Shown piece after piece: positions 7,300 through 15,764 of a stretch of DNA of 64,000 nt; position 1 is the stretch's first letter; every line of letters starts with the position of its first letter. The position numbers were made by a program, and so were the translations under genes. Under the pieces are notes generated by a model, which was not told the DNA's origin, did not search any database, and worked only from the letters and a program-made list of their open reading frames with translations. The DNA is from Gemmatimonadota bacterium (GTDB taxonomy: Bacteria; Gemmatimonadota; Gemmatimonadetes; Longimicrobiales; Gaopeijiaceae). The stretch covers positions 295,165 to 359,164 of the forward strand of contig JAPPOV010000033.1 of assembly GCA_028873595.1 (NCBI GenBank), read 5' to 3'.

Positions 7300-8352
7300 G
7301 TGCTCGACGAATGGTTGAGACGGGTCCGTTCATGGGCCCCGCCAAAGACGTTTACGTCCGTGCATACGATCGATGCACATACCGAAGGAGAGCCGCTCAG
7401 AGTCATCTTCTCCGGCTTTTCCGACCTCGAGGGGGAGACGGTTCTCGAGCGTCGCCGCTGGGCCCGCGACCAGCGAGATCATGTACGACGTGCGCTCATG
7501 TGGGAGCCTCGCGGTCACCCGGACATGTACGGGTGCATCGTGATGCCTCCGGTGACCCCCGAGGCCGACCTCTCCGTGTTGTTCACCCACAACGAAGGCT
7601 TCAGCACGATGTGCGGTCACGGCATCATCGGTGTCGCTACGGTGCTCGTCGAGTGCGGGCTGCTGGAGTCCGGAGGCGAGGATGTCGAGATCGGCATCGA
7701 TACGCCCGCCGGCTTTGTGCGCGCGCACGTTGAGGTTGCGGCGGATGGGAGCGTCCTCCGGGTTCGCTTCGAGAACGTCCCGTCGTTCGCTGAGCGGCTC
7801 GACGCGACGGTCGACGTCGCCGGCGTGGGGGAGGTCCGCTACGACCTCGGGTTCGGGGGGGCATACTACGCCTACGTCGACGCTGCGGAGCTCGACGTTG
7901 CCCTCGTTCCTGGGGAAGGAGCACGGTTGATCGACCTCGGACGTCGGATCAAGCGTGCCGTTCAGGACGTCGATCCACCCGAACATCCGGATGATCAGGA
8001 CTTGAGCTTCGTGTACGGAACGATCTTCGTGGGTCCGCCGCACGAGGAAGGGAATCACTCGAGAAACGTCTGCGTCTTTGCGGACGGCGAAGTGGACCGC
8101 TGCCCGACGGGTACAGGCGTCAGCGGGCGCCTGGCGATCCACCATGCCAGGGGTGAGATCGGAGTCGGTGAATCCGTCCGGATCGAGAGCATACTGGGAA
8201 CGTGCTTCGATACAAGGATCCTCGCCGAAGTTGCGGCCGGTGACCGGACGTCGATCCTGCCGGAAGTGGCCGGTCGCGCGTGGATCACCGGGCGGCATGA
8301 ATTCCTTATCGCTTCGGACGACCCGCTCCGGGACGGGTTTCTGGTGCGATAG
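7300..8352 (+). CDS. Proline racemase family protein, likely trans-3-hydroxy-L-proline dehydratase
   Basis: 350 aa starting at GTG with a good SD. It has the family N-terminus (TIDAHTEGEPLRV, about 23-35) and the first catalytic motif M-C-G-H-G with Cys105. The second catalytic motif reads C-P-T-G-T-G (268-273): the position that is Cys in proline racemases and 4-hydroxyproline epimerases (xPCGTG) is Thr270. That Cys/Thr pair is the hallmark of trans-3-hydroxy-L-proline dehydratases such as human L3HYPDH, which make delta1-pyrroline-2-carboxylate. The cytoplasmic enzyme would feed collagen-type hydroxyproline into proline metabolism. It is divergent from the oxoamine synthase with an 82-bp shared promoter region. 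The call rests on the active-site residue. Confidence 0.85.
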   Translation: MLDEWLRRVRSWAPPKTFTSVHTIDAHTEGEPLRVIFSGFSDLEGETVLERRRWARDQRDHVRRALMWEPRGHPDMYGCIVMPPVTPEADLSVLFTHNEGFSTMCGHGIIGVATVLVECGLLESGGEDVEIGIDTPAGFVRAHVEVAADGSVLRVRFENVPSFAERLDATVDVAGVGEVRYDLGFGGAYYAYVDAAELDVALVPGEGARLIDLGRRIKRAVQDVDPPEHPDDQDLSFVYGTIFVGPPHEEGNHSRNVCVFADGEVDRCPTGTGVSGRLAIHHARGEIGVGESVRIESILGTCFDTRILAEVAAGDRTSILPEVAGRAWITGRHEFLIASDDPLRDGFLVR

Positions 8353-8598
8353 CCGGGTCCTGTCGTGATCCGTTCGACGGCTGAGCCGGATCAGCTGACG
8401 CTGTGGATGTGCTTCGGTTCGGGTAGCGTCACGACCTCGGCGAAGGCCGGCGATTGGGCGGAAAGGATACCCTGCGAGCACCTGCGAATCTCGCCACGCT
8501 TCAATGCGGTCGGCGTCCGTGATGAGGTGCGAACGGAAACTCGGAGCCGTAGTCTGAGTCTGTTCATATCGACCGTGACCTCACGTTGGAGTACTGCC

Positions 8599-9033
8599 AT
8601 GAGCAAGCCCCAGTCGGCCGAAAGCCATGCGAAGATGGTGCCGTTGTACCATTACGTGACCTTCGGCTTGATCTTCATTCCCACGATTTACTTTCTATAC
8701 CTCACGTTCAAGGCCCCTTCGGTACAGGCGCTCATGACGGCTGCCTTCGGGGTGGGGGTGATCCTCGCGACATTCTTTGCCCGCGTCTTTCCGCTCGGCG
8801 TTCAGGACCGCGTGATCCGCCTCGAGGAGCGGATGCGACTCACTCGAGTGCTTCCGGTCGAGATGCACGAAAGCATCGATTCGATATCGACCGCTCATTT
8901 GATCGGACTCCGCTTCGCGCCTGACGATGAGCTTGAAGATCTCGTACGGCGTGTGCAGAGCGGCGACCTGGCGGACCGAAAGGCGGTGAAGATGGCGATC
9001 AAGAACTGGCGGGCGGACCATCAGCGAATCTGA
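8599..9033 (+). CDS. DUF6526 family membrane protein
   Basis: 144 aa from the ATG at 8599, preceded by a TTGGAG-like SD. The frame is open further upstream but the extension is not family-like. Two transmembrane segments (about 16-35 and 41-62) are followed by a cytoplasmic helical region with the DUF6526 signature: V-I-R-L-E-E-R-M-R, then GLRFAPDDELEDLV and a terminal I-K-N-W-R-A-D-H-Q-R-I. Function of the family is unknown. The next gene, menH, begins 7 nt later, so they may be co-transcribed. Confidence 0.88.
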   Translation: MSKPQSAESHAKMVPLYHYVTFGLIFIPTIYFLYLTFKAPSVQALMTAAFGVGVILATFFARVFPLGVQDRVIRLEERMRLTRVLPVEMHESIDSISTAHLIGLRFAPDDELEDLVRRVQSGDLADRKAVKMAIKNWRADHQRI

Positions 9034-9040
9034 TGCTGCG

Positions 9041-9808
9041 GTGACCGCACCGCCGGCGGTCCTTCTTCATGGGTTCACCGGGTCGTCCCGTTCCTGGGGT
9101 GACCCGGTCCTTCAGGGTTTACGGTCGGCCGGTGTGGAACCGATTCCCCTTGATATGCCCGGTCATGGGGGGCGTGCCGAGGTCTCGGTCGACGGGGTGA
9201 CGCTCAGCGATGCGCTGGCTGTCGTCGACGAGGCGACGGCGCACCTCGATCACTTTGATCTTGTCGGTTACTCCATGGGAGGGCGGATCGCGCTGCACGT
9301 CGCGCTTGAGCGACCTCACCGCGTGCGGCGCCTTGTGCTGGAATCCGCATCCCCCGGGTTGAATGACCTGGCGGAGCGTGCGCATCGACGATCTGCCGAC
9401 GACGCGCTTGCCGATCGGATCGAACAGGACGGAGTGGAGGCGTTCGTCGAGTACTGGATGACGCTCCCACTCTTCGAGTCTCAGCGTGCGCTTTCGGCCG
9501 AGACGACCGCGCGCTTGCATCGTCTGCGCCTGGAGAACCGGGCATCCGGCCTGGCGGCCGCGCTCCGAGGTCTTGGCACAGGTGTGCTTCCGGGGTTGTG
9601 GGATCGGCTCGGTGACCTTCCGTGTCCGTTGCTCCTGATCGTCGGTGCCCTGGATCGCAAGTTCCTGCATATAGCCAGAGAGATGGTGTCGGACGTGCCG
9701 GACGTGCGCCTGACCGAGGTGGTGGGGGCGGGGCACACCGTACACGTGGAGACTCCCCGGGCATGGTTGGACGCGGTTGGCTCGTTTCTTCGCGACCAGA
9801 TCTCGTGA
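9041..9808 (+). CDS. menH: 2-succinyl-6-hydroxy-2,4-cyclohexadiene-1-carboxylate synthase-like alpha/beta hydrolase (MenH)
   Basis: 255 aa with a GTG start. It opens LLHGFTGSSRSW (8-19), then D-M-P-G-H-G (38-43). The nucleophile elbow is G-Y-S-M-G-G-R with Ser78, the acid is Asp205 (GALDRKF) and the base is His232 (GAGHTVH). Size, the F-T-G-S oxyanion motif and the GYSMGGR elbow match MenH, which eliminates pyruvate from the MenD product in menaquinone synthesis. It lies about 20 kb from the menF-menD-menA-menE cluster at 29.8-36.1 kb in this window, which lacks its own menH. Another small esterase of the same superfamily is possible, but the pathway context favours MenH. Confidence 0.8.
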   Translation: MTAPPAVLLHGFTGSSRSWGDPVLQGLRSAGVEPIPLDMPGHGGRAEVSVDGVTLSDALAVVDEATAHLDHFDLVGYSMGGRIALHVALERPHRVRRLVLESASPGLNDLAERAHRRSADDALADRIEQDGVEAFVEYWMTLPLFESQRALSAETTARLHRLRLENRASGLAAALRGLGTGVLPGLWDRLGDLPCPLLLIVGALDRKFLHIAREMVSDVPDVRLTEVVGAGHTVHVETPRAWLDAVGSFLRDQIS

Positions 9809-10217
9809 TTCACCAAGAGATGCCTCAAGAGAGCTGCAGGCCGAGGATTCGGGCGAAGCTGAGGCCCGTCCGGGGGTGACTGCGCGCAGGGGGTGAACGA
9901 TTCGGGTTGGAAACCAGCGCCGAAGTTCGGAGTGCGTTCGCGCAGGGGACACGTCGGATCTATTGGGTCACCGCCATGATTCCTGTTGTCTCGACGACAC
10001 TACTGACACGGGTGCCCGAACTGCCGCTGCGAACGACGCATGACGGTGCACCGGACCCTTCGGACGAAATGACGGACACGGACGAAGGCTGACCCGCCTT
10101 CTCAAGCTGCGTCATACGGTTCCTTGGGGCGTACGGAAGAATTCCCTGGCCGAATTCTTGCTCTATCCGCAGCTTGAGTTAGCTCAGTTGGGGCGACGTA
10201 CAGGGGGAGTCCGAGAG
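9809..10217. other. 409-bp intergenic region with no supported gene
   Basis: It contains a 61-codon TTG-started frame (9907-10092) with no family features and no SD, which I do not accept as a gene. It also contains the stem-loop at 10137-10159. An AGGGGGAG purine tract (10202-10209) is the likely SD of the gene at 10218. No tRNA or mobile element is seen. Confidence 0.5.
10137..10159. repeat. Perfect inverted repeat AAGAATTC/GAATTCTT
   Basis: Two perfect 8-bp arms with a 7-nt loop, AT-rich against a GC-rich background, 59 bp upstream of the gene at 10218. It could be an operator or a weak terminator for the menH transcript. No T tract follows, which argues against a strong intrinsic terminator. 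Confidence 0.5.
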
Positions 10218-10595
10218 ATGGTGAAGAAGCTGATCATGTGGCTCTTCGTGGCGCTGGCTGTCGCGATGGCGGTGCCGAGTACACGAGTAGCGATCGAGGC
10301 TCGGGCGATTCAACCGGTCATGGACAACATCGGTGAACGGATCGTACCGGGTCGACTCGAGGCAATGGCCAATCAACTCGACGCGCGCCTCCGGCGTGCC
10401 GAGGGGCTGCCCGCAGGTTTCGAGGGGTGGCTTCGCCGGGACTACACGAGTTCGGAGCTGGATCCCTGGGATAACGTGTATTTCCTGGAGACCGGTCGCC
10501 GAAGCTACACGGTTGGCTCCATGGGGCCCGATGGTGTCCAGGGAACGGAGGACGACATCACCGTTGAACGACCGCTGCAGGGCGGGAGTCGCTAA
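10218..10595 (+). CDS. Orphan protein with a GspG C-terminal-like domain and N-terminal membrane anchor
   Basis: 125 aa from the ATG at 10218. The upstream in-frame extension to 10158 overlaps an inverted repeat. One hydrophobic segment (about 4-20) acts as signal or anchor, with no prepilin peptidase G-F-T-x-x-E motif. The C-terminal half (about 78-115) carries D-P-W-D-N-V-Y and S-M-G-P-D-G-V-Q-G-T-E-D-D-I. These are the conserved strands and Ca2+-loop pattern of the type II secretion major pseudopilin GspG C-terminal domain. No other gsp genes are nearby. It is probably a stand-alone envelope protein that re-uses this fold. It converges tail-to-tail with the next gene, with a 4-bp overlap of stops. 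Confidence 0.72.
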   Translation: MVKKLIMWLFVALAVAMAVPSTRVAIEARAIQPVMDNIGERIVPGRLEAMANQLDARLRRAEGLPAGFEGWLRRDYTSSELDPWDNVYFLETGRRSYTVGSMGPDGVQGTEDDITVERPLQGGSR

Positions 10596-11239
10596 CGTTC
10601 CAGGATCGTTACGTCGAGTCTCGAGATGTGCAGGTTCAGGCCGTGGTTCACCCTGAAGCCGTACGTGCCGTCGACCCCGACGTCTGTACGTGACATCTCC
10701 TCGACACGGTCACCGTTTACGTGGAATCGAACCCGATCGCCTACTGCTTCGATCATGAGGACGTTCTTTACGGAGGTGTCGTCTCCACGGTCTGAGTAGG
10801 AGAGGATCGAGTTGTGGCCGGTCCATGGTTGGACAGTTGGCGCTTCGGCGCCCTCGCGACGCTTGATGATGTACTGCCCACCGTTGCGAATCAGGAAGTA
10901 CGTGTACCTCTGGCCGGCGCCCTGCAGGTCGCTTCCACCCAGGAAGATGCCGAAGGCCTCGCGCCGCTGCCCGGGATCGAAAAGGAAGACTTCCATCTCG
11001 ATTCGGAAGTCACCAGAGGCTGTATTGTCGGGATGATAGAAGATTCCCGCCGGGCCGGTCGTAACGTGCCAACCGGGGGGCATCCCGACGAACATGTCGA
11101 GATCAGCTTCCGATGCATCCGCATGGTCGAAACGAGTCATCCAGCCTTCGGGCCGCTCCAGGTCCTGAGCCTGGACGATTTGAGGACTCGCGACGAGCGT
11201 GACGAGGGACGAGGCGGTCAGAATGGTACGGCGCAGCAT
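10592..11239 (-). CDS. Secreted concanavalin-like (DUF1080-type) protein
   Basis: 215 aa. Signal peptide 1-24 ends in V-Q-A-Q. The rest is beta-rich, with the pattern of DUF1080/3-keto-disaccharide hydrolase-like lectin domains: GWHVTTGPAGIFYHP, then GDFRIEMEVFLFDPG, IFLGGSDLQG, YFLIRNGGQYIIKRR and a terminal G-F-R-V-N-H-G-L-N-L-H-I-S. Proteins of this fold bind or hydrolyse carbohydrate derivatives in the periplasm, but no catalytic residues are assignable here. A monocistronic arrangement is likely, since the neighbours face other directions. Confidence 0.7.
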   Translation of the reverse strand: MLRRTILTASSLVTLVASPQIVQAQDLERPEGWMTRFDHADASEADLDMFVGMPPGWHVTTGPAGIFYHPDNTASGDFRIEMEVFLFDPGQRREAFGIFLGGSDLQGAGQRYTYFLIRNGGQYIIKRREGAEAPTVQPWTGHNSILSYSDRGDDTSVKNVLMIEAVGDRVRFHVNGDRVEEMSRTDVGVDGTYGFRVNHGLNLHISRLDVTILER

Positions 11240-11377
11240 CGAAGGCTCCTGGCCGGAAGCGATGGGATGTGGCGAAGCTCGGAAGGCCGGAGCAGAGTGT
11301 CAATTTCCTGCGCCTGCCCGAAAGGGTGTGCTCCTCTTCTCACCTCGATACGTTGAGCGCGTACGCCATGACCATCG

Positions 11378-12235
11378 ATGGGGGACCGGCTGAAGATCAC
11401 GGACGGCGAGTCGGCCAGTGGGTCGGTCCAGTTGACCACCGTATCGTATTCGGCCGGGGCGATGGGCGAGTTCCCGTTCTCCGTTCCAGCTGTCGCCACG
11501 CTCGAGACGCTCGACCTCGACGCGCCGGTGAGCGTCTTTGTCGGAGAGAACGGTTCGGGAAAATCTACGCTCATGGAGGGACTCGCGATCGCATGCGATC
11601 TTCCCGCTGTCGGCTCCGCACGGCCTGCGGCAGACCCGACGCTCGTGCCTCAGCGACACCTCGCGAGACGGCTCCGTTTGACGTGGCGCTATCGCTCCCA
11701 TCGAGGATTCTTTCTTCGTGCCGAGGACTTCTTCGGCTTTCAGAAGAGTCTGGCGGTGCAGCGTGCGGAGCACGAGAAGGAGATGGCACGCATTGATGTC
11801 GAACTCGCGCACTCCTCCGAATACGCTCGGACTCTGGCCAAGGGACCACATCGCGCGTCCGTCGGGGCGATCGAAGACCGCTACGGTCGTGACCCGGACG
11901 CGCGGTCACATGGTGAGGCGTTCCTGGACCTGTTCACGCAGCGACTGGTGCCGCACGGCCTTTTCCTGTTGGACGAGCCGGAGGCGGCCCTCTCACCGCA
12001 GAGTCAGCTCGGGTTCGTCGCCATGATTCGAGACGCGCTGGATCGGGGCGGCCAGTTCGTGATTGCGACGCACTCACCTATTCTCATGGCGATTCCGGGT
12101 GCGCGGATCTGCTCCTTCGACGACGGAGTGGTCACGCCGGTGACGTATGATGAACTCGCCGCCGTCACACTGATGAGAGATTTTCTCGATGCACCTGAGC
12201 GATACCTGCGCATGATCTGGGAGCACGTGGAATGA
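11378..12235 (+). CDS. AAA/ABC-type ATPase (COG3910-like)
   Basis: 285 aa, soluble. Walker A G-E-N-G-S-G-K-S at 56-63, an SHGE signature-like motif at 177-180, Walker B L-F-L-L-D-E-P-E at 194-201 and an H-loop I-A-T-H-S-P near 230. This pattern belongs to compact ABC/SMC-type ATPases lacking transmembrane domains, as in predicted ATPase COG3910. Such proteins couple ATP hydrolysis to unknown partners. It is the first gene of an operon in which the downstream reductive-dehalogenase-like gene overlaps by ATGA (12232-12235), so a functional link is plausible. No strong SD marks the ATG at 11378; a later start at the Met in AGAMGEFPF is an alternative. Confidence 0.85.
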   Translation: MGDRLKITDGESASGSVQLTTVSYSAGAMGEFPFSVPAVATLETLDLDAPVSVFVGENGSGKSTLMEGLAIACDLPAVGSARPAADPTLVPQRHLARRLRLTWRYRSHRGFFLRAEDFFGFQKSLAVQRAEHEKEMARIDVELAHSSEYARTLAKGPHRASVGAIEDRYGRDPDARSHGEAFLDLFTQRLVPHGLFLLDEPEAALSPQSQLGFVAMIRDALDRGGQFVIATHSPILMAIPGARICSFDDGVVTPVTYDELAAVTLMRDFLDAPERYLRMIWEHVE

Positions 12236-13455
12236 CCGAGTCCGATTCGAAGCGGGATGGTCGCGCCGCTCCGAGCGCTGGAGCGGGGAGCGGTGCCGTA
12301 TCGGATGAGGAGGCCGGCTTCGAAGTACTCGATCACTTCGAGCGTTTCAGCCAGAAGAACGACATCTACTCCAGGGCGTTCTGGGATCCCGAGATCCGTT
12401 CGGAGCGTTCGGACCGATTCTTCGAGACGTATCGGACACCCCTGAAGAAGTGGAAGCGAGCAGAGGGGTTCAGGCAGAAGGACTACGCGCTGCGTAATGC
12501 ATCGTGGCACCTGCCCGACATCTTCGCTGAGCTGAAGGAGGATGAGAATCGGCGCGAGGGCTTCCTCGATCCGTTCACCGTGCATCGGGACGGACCCGAG
12601 GAACGTGTCCCGGTCGAGTCCCCAGCCGAGATGAGCCGCGAGATCAAGCACGTGGGACGAGTCTTTGGCGCGGACCTCGTCGGCATTACCGAGTACGATC
12701 AGCGGTGGGTCTACTCGCACGCATATTCCCGTCTGGGGGAGACCGAGAAGCCTCAAGAGCTGCCGGATGACTTACCCAACGTGATCGTGATCGCCCAGCA
12801 GATGGACAGGGGGCTGATCGACACCGTGCCGTCGGCCCTGAGTGGAACCGCCACAGGCGTCGGGTATTCCCACGATACGCTCGTGCTGCTCGGTCTGGCC
12901 CAATACGTCCGCAACCTCGGGTACCGTGCCGTCGCCACGATGAACGATACGGCTTTGGCGATTCCACTGGCGATCAAGGCCGGGCTCGGGGAGTATGGCC
13001 GCCATGGTCTCCTGATCACGGAGGAGTTCGGGCCACGGGTCCGAATCGGAAAGATCTTCACGGATCTCCCACTGGAGCCTGATCGACCGAAGACGTTCGG
13101 CGTGCAGGCTTTCTGTGACCTGTGCAGGCGCTGCTCGGACGCGTGCCCCGTCAAGGCGATCCCGACCGGGCCGCCGTCGGAGGAGATCTACAATCGCTCC
13201 AACATTGTCGGCGTGAAGAAGTGGACCGTAGACGCCGAGCCGTGTTTTCGTTTTTGGGCGAACCAGAACTCGGATTGCTCGATCTGCGTGCGTGTGTGTC
13301 CCTACAATCGGGACTTCTCGAAGCCTGCGGCACGCGCCTGGCGCTGGCTCGCGGGAACACCGCTTCGGCGATTGGCGCTCTGGCTCGTAGATCAGTTCGC
13401 TCCGGGGCAACGGGTCGATCCTGGCGACTGGTGGACCAACGGAAGACGTCCATGA
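12232..13455 (+). CDS. Reductive dehalogenase-like protein with two [4Fe-4S] clusters, cytosolic
   Basis: 407 aa. It has the RdhA core signature AIKAGLGEYGRHGLLIT (247-263) followed by R-V-R-I-G-K-I-F-T-D-L-P. Cluster I is Cys295/298/301/305 (C-x2-C-x2-C-x3-C-P). Cluster II uses Cys349/352/356 with Cys338 as probable fourth ligand. These features match corrinoid-dependent reductive dehalogenases and related epoxyqueuosine-reductase-like proteins. There is no Tat signal, so it should be cytosolic, unlike respiratory RdhA; no RdhB membrane anchor gene is adjacent. It overlaps the ATPase gene upstream and the transporter gene downstream by 4 bp each. Substrate is unknown; a non-dehalogenating reductase is equally possible. 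Confidence 0.82.
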   Translation: MTESDSKRDGRAAPSAGAGSGAVSDEEAGFEVLDHFERFSQKNDIYSRAFWDPEIRSERSDRFFETYRTPLKKWKRAEGFRQKDYALRNASWHLPDIFAELKEDENRREGFLDPFTVHRDGPEERVPVESPAEMSREIKHVGRVFGADLVGITEYDQRWVYSHAYSRLGETEKPQELPDDLPNVIVIAQQMDRGLIDTVPSALSGTATGVGYSHDTLVLLGLAQYVRNLGYRAVATMNDTALAIPLAIKAGLGEYGRHGLLITEEFGPRVRIGKIFTDLPLEPDRPKTFGVQAFCDLCRRCSDACPVKAIPTGPPSEEIYNRSNIVGVKKWTVDAEPCFRFWANQNSDCSICVRVCPYNRDFSKPAARAWRWLAGTPLRRLALWLVDQFAPGQRVDPGDWWTNGRRP

Positions 13456-15695
13456 GCAAGGGGAAGACGTCGACGGACGCAGGCCCGGAGGGGGCGCAAG
13501 GGCACGGGTTCGGCACTGCGCCTGTCTTCCTGGCGAGTGTGAGCACGATTCTCGGCGCGGTGATGTTCCTGCGTTTCGGCTATGCCGTGGGCCATACCGG
13601 TCTCGCAGGCGCGATCCTGATCATCCTGCTCGGGCACCTTGTCACGATTCCGACGGCACTCGCGATTGCCGAGATCGCGACGAATCGGCGGGTCGAAGGC
13701 GGGGGCGAGTACTTCATCATCTCTCGCTCCTTCGGCATCACGATCGGCGGAGCCATCGGGATCAGCCTGTATATGTCCCAGGCCATCTCGGTCGCCTTCT
13801 ACATGATCGCGTTCGCGGAGTCGTTCCAGCCGCTCGCGCCCTGGTTCCAGGAGACATTCAGCACGCCCTTCGACCCGAGGGATGTTTCTCTGCCGGCCAC
13901 GATCGTCCTCATCGGCGTCGTGTTGCGGAAGGGTGCTGATCTCGGGGTCAGGGCACTCTGGGTGGTGGCAAGCATACTCGCCTTGTCCCTCGCGATGTTC
14001 TTTGCCGGGTCTGGATCCGAGGTGACCCGCCCCGAGTCGCTCAGCGTCTTCTCGGACCTGGACAATCCGGACGCGTTCATGCTCGTCTTCGCGATCGTCT
14101 TCCCGGCGTTCACCGGGATGACGGCAGGTGTGGGGCTGTCGGGTGATCTGGCCGAACCGCGACGGTCGATTCCGATGGGAATCATGACGGCGACGCTGGC
14201 CGGGATGTTCGTGTACGTACTCGTGGTCGTGAAGCTGGCGTCGTCGGTATCGTCGGGCGAACTCGCATCCGACTACCTCATCATGAGTGAGATTGCGGTC
14301 TGGGGGCCGATCATCCCGATCGGACTTGCCTGCGCCACGATTTCGTCGGCGATCGGATCGATACTTGTCGCACCCCGAACCCTCCAGGCGCTCGGAAGCG
14401 ACGCGGTGATCCCGCGGCCCGGCCTGAACGCCTACGTCTCTGAAGGCGTCGGAGAGACCAACGAACCTAGAAATGCGACCTTTGTCACCTCGGCGATCGC
14501 AATCGTTTTCGTCGTGCTTGGGAACGTGGACATGGTCGCACGCATCGTGTCGATGTTCTTCATGGTGACGTACGGTGCGTTGTGCGCGATCTCGTTCCTC
14601 GAGCACTTCGCTGCCCGGCCCTCGTACCGGCCGAGCTTCCGCTCCAAGTGGTATGTGAGCTTGATCGGCGCCGTAATGTGCCTGGTCCTGATGCTCCAGA
14701 TGGATCTGCTCTTTGCCCTCGGAGCTATCCTGGTCATGGCCGCGCTCTACGAGATGATTCGGCGGGGGCGGGAAGGGCAGGACGATCTGGCGCAGATCTT
14801 TCAGGGTGTGATGACGCAGCTCACGCGCCACATGCAGATCCGGTTGCAGAAGATGCCGCCGGATGACTGGCGTCCGAGCGTCATCTCGATCTCGTCCCGG
14901 ACGTTCGATCGCGCCGCGCCGCTCCAACTTCTCGAGTGGTTGTGCCACAGGTACGGCTTCGGCACGTATTTCCACCATATCGAAGGTCGGCTGGACACGG
15001 AGAAGTACGAGGCCAGTCAGGAGGTTCGCGATCAACTGATCCAGGAGATGCACCAGCGGAAGGGTGCGATCTACATGGACGCGATCATCAGCCCGTCGAT
15101 GACGTCGGCGCTTGGGCAGGGGCTTCAGATGCCCGGTATCTCGGGGATGGAGAACAACGCGCTCCTGCTCGAGTTCGGGCGACACGATGGTCCGGAGGTC
15201 CTGGAGGAGGTCGCCGAAGGAATGCTCATGGCCGGTGTGCCACACATGGACCGGCTGGTACTTCGGCACGGTGACAAGTTCTTCGGTACGCGAAAGCGCA
15301 TCCACGTCTGGCTGACGTGGCACGATGCCCGCAATGCCAACCTGATGATCCTTCTGTCGTACATCCTGCTGGGTCACCGGGATTGGCAGGATGCCGAAGT
15401 GAGTCTGTTCGCGGCGTACCCGCGCAGCGAGGTAAAGGAGCGTCGCGAGGAGATTCACCAGATGATCCGTGAGGGCCGCCTGCTGATCAGTGAGAAGAAC
15501 GTCCTGGTCATCCCAACGGATGATTCGATCGACTTCGAGCGTCTGGTCGAGGCACGATCGTCAGGGGCGGATCTCGTGATGGTCGGGTTCGCTGATCACC
15601 GGCTGCGCCAGCGACGCGGTGACGTATTCCTGCGCTTCCCTGAGCTCCAAGATGTCCTCTTCGTCTCTGCGCAGGAGACCATCTTCATCGACTGA
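13452..15695 (+). CDS. SLC12/amino acid-polyamine-organocation superfamily transporter with cytoplasmic C-terminal domain
   Basis: 747 aa from an ATG overlapping the preceding stop (ATGA). The frame is open 110 codons earlier but that is a shadow of the RdhA-like gene. The N-terminal half has about 11-12 transmembrane segments with APC-fold TM1 (FLASVSTILGAVMFLRFGYA, about 25-44), as in cation-chloride cotransporters. The C-terminal 290 residues are soluble and resemble the SLC12 regulatory domain, with a beta-alpha pattern near residues 470-560. The prokaryotic members' substrates are mostly unproven (K+, Cl- or amino acids). Last gene of the ATPase-RdhA-like-transporter operon. Confidence 0.85.
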   Translation: MSKGKTSTDAGPEGAQGHGFGTAPVFLASVSTILGAVMFLRFGYAVGHTGLAGAILIILLGHLVTIPTALAIAEIATNRRVEGGGEYFIISRSFGITIGGAIGISLYMSQAISVAFYMIAFAESFQPLAPWFQETFSTPFDPRDVSLPATIVLIGVVLRKGADLGVRALWVVASILALSLAMFFAGSGSEVTRPESLSVFSDLDNPDAFMLVFAIVFPAFTGMTAGVGLSGDLAEPRRSIPMGIMTATLAGMFVYVLVVVKLASSVSSGELASDYLIMSEIAVWGPIIPIGLACATISSAIGSILVAPRTLQALGSDAVIPRPGLNAYVSEGVGETNEPRNATFVTSAIAIVFVVLGNVDMVARIVSMFFMVTYGALCAISFLEHFAARPSYRPSFRSKWYVSLIGAVMCLVLMLQMDLLFALGAILVMAALYEMIRRGREGQDDLAQIFQGVMTQLTRHMQIRLQKMPPDDWRPSVISISSRTFDRAAPLQLLEWLCHRYGFGTYFHHIEGRLDTEKYEASQEVRDQLIQEMHQRKGAIYMDAIISPSMTSALGQGLQMPGISGMENNALLLEFGRHDGPEVLEEVAEGMLMAGVPHMDRLVLRHGDKFFGTRKRIHVWLTWHDARNANLMILLSYILLGHRDWQDAEVSLFAAYPRSEVKERREEIHQMIREGRLLISEKNVLVIPTDDSIDFERLVEARSSGADLVMVGFADHRLRQRRGDVFLRFPELQDVLFVSAQETIFID

Positions 15696-15764
15696 ATCGC
15701 GGTCTCCGTGCGACGACAGAGATCAGGCCCATCAGGTGACCTGCAACGAAGGCTCCGTTTCCGT

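Noticed and set aside
7218-7406. Longer N-terminus of the oxoamine synthase (start at 7406)
   Set aside because: It would overlap the divergent GTG-started gene at 7300 and its SD, and adds non-family sequence.
9907-10092. 61-codon TTG-started frame
   Set aside because: No SD, no family features, and the sequence composition is not gene-like.
10171-10195. tRNA D-arm-like sequence TTAGCTCAGTTGG
   Set aside because: No acceptor, anticodon or TPsiC arm (no GGTTCGAATCC-type segment) follows within tRNA length; the region runs into the SD and start of the gene at 10218.
13392-15458. 688-codon open frame antisense to the SLC12-type gene
   Set aside because: Very rich in Arg, Asp and His, with no domain or signal; it is a frame shadow of a well-recognised transporter in GC-rich DNA.
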